Assembly (NCBI GenBank): GCA_934446095.1
Contig: CAKSDR010000019.1
Coordinates: 1 to 26,089 of the forward strand
Direction of reading: 5' to 3'
DNA from: an uncultured Eubacteriales bacterium
GTDB taxonomy: Bacteria > Bacillota > Clostridia > Oscillospirales > CAG-382
Length of the DNA stretch: 26,089 nt
Part shown: one piece after another, positions 23,364 to 26,089 of the stretch
Layout of the letters: each line of letters begins with the position of its first letter
Numbering within the stretch: the stretch's first letter is position 1
Translations under genes and position numbers: made by a program
The notes under the pieces: generated by a model
The model's input: the letters and a program-made list of their open reading frames with translations, nothing else
Database searches by the model: none
Told to the model about the DNA's origin: nothing

Positions 23364-24601
23364 GAAGACCCGAAATATTGTCGCCTGCCGGAAATTTTGA
23401 AAAACTAAAGTTTGCAATCTTATATGGCGCTGACGCCGTTTACTTTGCCGGAAAAAAATTCGGCATGCGCATAGCGTCCGACAACTTTGAAGATGAAGAA
23501 TTGTGCAGCGCCATAAACTATGCACATTCAAAAAATGTGCGGGCTTATATCACCGTAAATATTACACCAAGACAATACGAACTTTCGGATATTGCAAAAT
23601 ATCTGCAGTTTTTAAACGAAATAAAGCCCGATGCACTTATCATTTCCGACCTCGGAATACTTGAACTTGCAAAAAAACATACAAAAAATATTGAATTTCA
23701 CATTTCAACACAGGCAAATATACAAAATGCCCTTACATGCAGCACCTACTATAACCTTGGAGCAAAAAGAGTTGTTCTTGCAAGGGAACTCTCTGTAAGC
23801 GAAATTTCCGAAATAAGAAAAAATGTGCCGTACGGACTTGAACTTGAAGCCTTCGTTCACGGCGCCATGTGTATATCTCATTCCGGAAGGTGCCTTCTTT
23901 CAAATTATTTTATATCAAGGGACGCAAATCACGGAGCATGCGCGCAAAGTTGCCGGTGGGAATACAACGGCCGGGGGCTTAACGCCGACATATACGAAAT
24001 CAAGCGTCCGGAAAATCACCTGTCCGTACTTGAAAACGAACGCGGATCTTTCATTTTCAGTTCAAAAGATCTTTGCATGATTGAACATATTCCGGAACTT
24101 GTAAACTCAGGTATCGATAGTTTTAAGATTGAGGGCCGCGTAAAAAGTGCATACTATACCGCCGTCACAACAAATGCTTATAAAACCGAACTTTGCTCTT
24201 ATATGAAAGATCCGGAACATTACATGTTTTCTAAAGATTCATTGTCCGAACTTGAAAGCGTGAGCCACAGAGAATATTCCACAGGCTATTTTTTCACGCA
24301 TCCTCTTGACTGCGCCAACGTAACCAAAAACGGAGGATATATAAAGGAAAAATCTTTTATTGCAACTGTTGAAGATTACGACAGTTCTTCACACCGTGCA
24401 ACTCTTATTCAGCGCAACAAGTCATGTTCCGGCCAGGAATGCGAAATAATATCGCCCGGCGAAAAAGCAAAGAAGTATATTTTTGAAGATATGCAAAACG
24501 AGAAAGGAGAACCGATAGAATCTGCTCCGCATGCAAAAATGCAGTATTCTGTTAAAGTTCCTTTCCCAGTAAAAAAAGGAGACATCATCCGCGGCATATA
24601 A
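23360..24601 (+). CDS. Peptidase U32 family protein (probable RNA hydroxylation factor)
   Basis: A 413-residue U32-family protein. It begins with RPEILSPAGNFEKLKFAILYGADAVYFAG, the family's TIM-barrel-like start. The U32 signature is ELEAFVHGAMCISHSGRC (161-178). C171, C178, C194 and C198 are positioned like the iron-sulfur cysteines described for RlhA and TrhP proteins. Although named peptidases, studied members act in 5-hydroxyuridine formation in tRNA (TrhP, including YrrN/YrrO in Bacillus) or 5-hydroxycytidine in 23S rRNA (RlhA). Proximity to mltG favours a TrhP-like role, by analogy with the Bacillus cluster. It overlaps mltG by four bases (ATGA) and is the last gene of the operon; a 14-bp hairpin follows. 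Family is sure, exact substrate is inference. Confidence 0.92.
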   Translation: MRRPEILSPAGNFEKLKFAILYGADAVYFAGKKFGMRIASDNFEDEELCSAINYAHSKNVRAYITVNITPRQYELSDIAKYLQFLNEIKPDALIISDLGILELAKKHTKNIEFHISTQANIQNALTCSTYYNLGAKRVVLARELSVSEISEIRKNVPYGLELEAFVHGAMCISHSGRCLLSNYFISRDANHGACAQSCRWEYNGRGLNADIYEIKRPENHLSVLENERGSFIFSSKDLCMIEHIPELVNSGIDSFKIEGRVKSAYYTAVTTNAYKTELCSYMKDPEHYMFSKDSLSELESVSHREYSTGYFFTHPLDCANVTKNGGYIKEKSFIATVEDYDSSSHRATLIQRNKSCSGQECEIISPGEKAKKYIFEDMQNEKGEPIESAPHAKMQYSVKVPFPVKKGDIIRGI

Positions 24602-24614
24602 ATCCGCGATATAT

Positions 24615-24658
24615 TGCGGGAAAATACTTAAACGTAAAAATTTTAGTATTTTCCCGCA
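24615..24658 (+). terminator. Operon terminator after the U32 gene
   Basis: A 14-bp perfect stem (TGCGGGAAAATACT at 24615-24628, complement at 24645-24658) has a 16-base loop. It starts 14 bases after the U32 stop. The T tract after it is modest (TAAATTTCTA). Confidence 0.8.
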
Positions 24659-24701
24659 TAAATTTCTATATCTGCAAGCGGCAGTTTTTTTGTTAAAACT
24701 A

Positions 24702-24730
24702 TTGACATTGCAAAAAATAAGTGATATACT
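24702..24730 (+). promoter_or_regulatory. Strong promoter of the tRNA-Leu/tRNA-Met unit
   Basis: TTGACA (24702-24707), a 17-base spacer and TATACT (24725-24730). The near-consensus strength and the distance of 30 bases to the first tRNA fit a stable-RNA promoter. Confidence 0.9.
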
Positions 24731-24760
24731 ATATAAGCAGTCTTGGAAGGGCAAAGATAT

Positions 24761-24849
24761 GCCGGAGTGGCGAAATTGGCAGACGCCCGGGACTTAAAAT
24801 CCCGTGGGACCTAAATCCCGTACCGGTTCGAGCCCGGTTTCCGGCACCA
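24761..24849 (+). tRNA. tRNA-Leu (anticodon UAA)
   Basis: An 89-nt class II tRNA with encoded CCA. The acceptor stem is GCCGGAG with TTCCGGC (one G-U). The anticodon stem is CGGGA/TCCCG, with loop CTTAAAA and anticodon TAA at 24795-24797. A long variable arm (GGGA...TCCC) and T arm ACCGG-TTCGAGC-CCGGT complete it. The long variable arm and A73 discriminator fit leucine; it reads UUA and, by wobble, UUG. Confidence 0.97.
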
Positions 24850-24860
24850 GTACAATATAT

Positions 24861-24938
<78 letters not shown>

Positions 24939-24946
24939 ACGAACAT

Positions 24947-24995
24947 GTCCCAACCTTTCGTCCGCCGTAACGCGGAGTCGGAGGTTGGGACTTTT
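24947..24995 (+). terminator. Terminator of the tRNA unit
   Basis: An outer 10-bp stem (GTCCCAACCT at 24947-24956, AGGTTGGGAC at 24982-24991) encloses an inner TCCGC-CGTAAC-GCGGA hairpin (24961-24976). TTTTGTTGTTT follows. It begins nine bases after the tRNA-Met CCA end. Confidence 0.9.
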
Positions 24996-25011
24996 GTTGT
25001 TTACTATACAC

Positions 25012-25365
25012 TTTATACTCAAAAACCTTTTTTCAAGTAAAACCATATATCCGTCACAATAGATAAATCGGTATCGGTTATCCCTGCCGGATTTATTATC
25101 GCTTTTTTCCGCCGACGCTTTCTGAAATATTTTTACACTGTTTGACAATTCGGATAGTAATTTTCAGAATAATGTGATATAATCATTGTATATTTTTAAA
25201 CAAACGGCAGTCTTACGGGATATGGCGGCGGAATAGTCCGCAAAGCGGAACTTTTGAAACTTGAACAAGCCGACATGCACAATTTTTTTGCCCCCAAAAA
25301 AGGGACAGCGCTATAAGGGAGTGAAAAATATGATCGTTGCGTCCGCAACGCAAAAAATGATTTAA
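25012..25365 (+). other. Gene-free, hairpin-rich stretch before the HD-domain gene
   Basis: About 350 bases with no supported gene. It holds an extended -10 (TGATATAAT, 25175-25183) that could drive the HD gene. Then come several small hairpins: TCCGC-AAA-GCGGA (25237-25249), CCCCC-AAAAAA-GGG (about 25289-25303) and CGTTGC-GTCC-GCAACG (25335-25350). AAGGGAGTG (25315-25323) precedes an ATG at 25330, which opens only an 11-codon frame. The open frames on the minus strand across these hairpins show no family resemblance. It may be a repetitive element, judged from structure alone. Confidence 0.55.
25175..25183 (+). promoter_or_regulatory. Possible extended -10 promoter upstream of the HD-domain gene
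   Basis: TGATATAAT is a perfect extended -10, but no good -35 lies 16-18 bases upstream; the TTGACA at 25142-25147 is 30 bases away. It would give a transcript start near 25190 and a leader through the hairpin-rich stretch. Confidence 0.45.
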
Positions 25366-25821
25366 TTTTACAAAGGAAATCTTCATGACATTGACCACTT
25401 TCTAAAAGTCTGGGCTTTTGCAAAGACAATCGGCGAACAGGAAAGTATCGATGCCCATACGCTTGAAATACTTGAACTTGCGGCAATTGTGCATGATATT
25501 GCCTGCCCGCTCTGCCGCGAAAAGTATGGCAACACCAGCGGCAAAAATCAGGAACATGAAAGTCCGGCTCTTGTTGAAGAATTTTTTAAGGAATTGCCTA
25601 TTAATAAATCCGATGCGGAGCGTATTTCATGGCTTGCATCGCACCATCACACTTATAAAAACGTCAACAGCATTGACCATCAAATTCTTTTGGAAGCGGA
25701 TTTTTTGGTTAACGCCGGCGAAAGCGGATACCCAAAAAACGCGATTGAAAAAGCCCGTAATAATTTTTTCCGAACAAATGCAGGCATTCTGCTTTTGGAC
25801 AGCATGTATTTAAAAGATTAA
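25366..25821 (+). pseudogene. HD-domain phosphohydrolase-like gene with lost or disrupted start
   Basis: The frame encodes a small HD-domain protein of about 150 residues: FYKGNLHDIDHFLKVWAFAK (first conserved His region), IVHDIACP (the HD doublet), WLASHHHTY and LLEADFLVN (last metal-ligand Asp). Related HD proteins normally begin with M-I-x-Y/F directly before this segment. Here the bases just upstream read ATG ATT TAA in the same frame, so a stop (25363-25365) interrupts the expected start. The ATG at 25330, which has a good AAGGGAGTG site, ends at that same stop. The first usable internal start is GTG at 25489, which begins inside the HD doublet and would drop the first His helix. I read this as a recently broken gene, or one translated from a non-standard start; a sequencing error is also possible. 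Substrate unknown. Confidence 0.65.
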
Positions 25822-25961
25822 ACCGTCAAAAAGAATGTCCGCGCAGCATGTCTTAAAAACATTATATGCGCCTGCATTATTATGGCAATTTTATTAAATT
25901 TTAACTTTTACAGGCGTCCCTCATCTTGTGGGTCCGATATTATTAGCAAAGGTAATAAAGA

Positions 25962-26089
25962 ATGGAACAGATTTGGATTGATATGTACAAAGCGGCAAAA
26001 TCCGTATTAAAACCACGTAAAATTTCTGAAATGATGGAAGCGGGCGGAGTTTCCGCCGCAATTGAAGCAGGCTCCGGTAAAATCTATAC
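25962..26089 (+). CDS. Cytidine deaminase-like protein, N-terminal part (3' truncated by window edge)
   Basis: Forty-two codons are visible, from ATG at 25962 with AAAGG nine bases upstream. The protein begins MEQIWIDMYKAAK, continues through PRKISEMMEAGGVSAAIEA and reaches GKIYT. This pattern (N-terminal helix, P-R-x-I/V-S, x-AGxVxxAI, G-x-I-Y-T-G) resembles the start of small zinc cytidine/blasticidin-S-type deaminases in Bacillota. The catalytic HAE/CAE and PCxxC motifs would lie beyond the window, so the activity cannot be confirmed. It is separated by 140 bases from the broken HD-domain gene, with no convincing terminator between. Confidence 0.6.
   Translation, partial: MEQIWIDMYKAAKSVLKPRKISEMMEAGGVSAAIEAGSGKIY

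Noticed and set aside
25196..25486. 96-codon minus-strand frame across the hairpin-rich stretch and the HD gene start
   Set aside because: It runs antisense to the recognisable HD-domain coding sequence and through hairpins, with no ribosome binding site or conserved domain.

Overview
The window reads as chromosomal DNA of a low-to-moderate GC Gram-positive, most likely a gut-type member of Clostridia (Bacillota). This rests on rpoB-rpoC order, AGGAGG-type ribosome binding sites, consensus sigma-A promoters, a flavin-dependent ThyX with a Cys-rich C-terminus, an MltG/U32-peptidase pair, lipoprotein substrate-binding proteins and InlB-type surface repeats. The genus cannot be fixed from the sequence. 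Coding is dense and most genes are conventional.

Layout. (1) 1-4260, plus strand: the 3' end of rpoB and complete rpoC, both with acidic C-terminal tails, closed by a 16-bp hairpin. (2) 4535-6700, minus strand: a galT-galK operon with its own promoter and terminator, convergent with rpoC. (3) 6873-10944, minus strand: a membrane-anchored protein of unknown function, an orphan sugar-type ABC substrate-binding lipoprotein with a near-consensus promoter, and a leaderless right-handed beta-helix protein. (4) 10945-12418, plus strand: a perfect-consensus promoter whose -10 lies at the edge of a nearly identical tandem repeat (115 bp, period 123), followed by galE. The repeat is a string of tiny hairpins, so the galE message should begin inside it. 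(5) 12894-17048, minus strand: a 1384-residue secreted protein mixing beta-helix-like domains and InlB-type repeats. (6) 17358-24601, plus strand: an eight-gene run with small gaps or overlaps: wecG/tagA-type glycosyltransferase, thyX, GNAT, DJ-1/PfpI, 5-formyl-THF cyclo-ligase, CPBP-family membrane protein, mltG and a U32-family protein. (7) 24702-24995: a strong promoter, tRNA-Leu(UAA), an initiator-type tRNA-Met(CAU) with one extra base in its T stem, and a terminator. (8) 25012-26089: a hairpin-rich, gene-free stretch abutting an HD-domain gene that seems to have lost its start region, then the first part of a cytidine-deaminase-like gene.

How the genes fit together. galT, galK and galE supply the core Leloir pathway, though galE sits apart on the other strand. 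The substrate-binding lipoprotein and beta-helix protein nearby suggest glycan or sugar use, but no permease is present to prove it. The long operon combines wall-polymer/peptidoglycan functions (wecG/tagA, mltG), folate/thymidylate functions (thyX, cyclo-ligase) and probable tRNA or rRNA modification (U32). The features most worth a second look are the tandem hairpin leader of galE, the bulged initiator tRNA, the broken HD-domain gene beside a hairpin-rich segment, and the mosaic surface protein.
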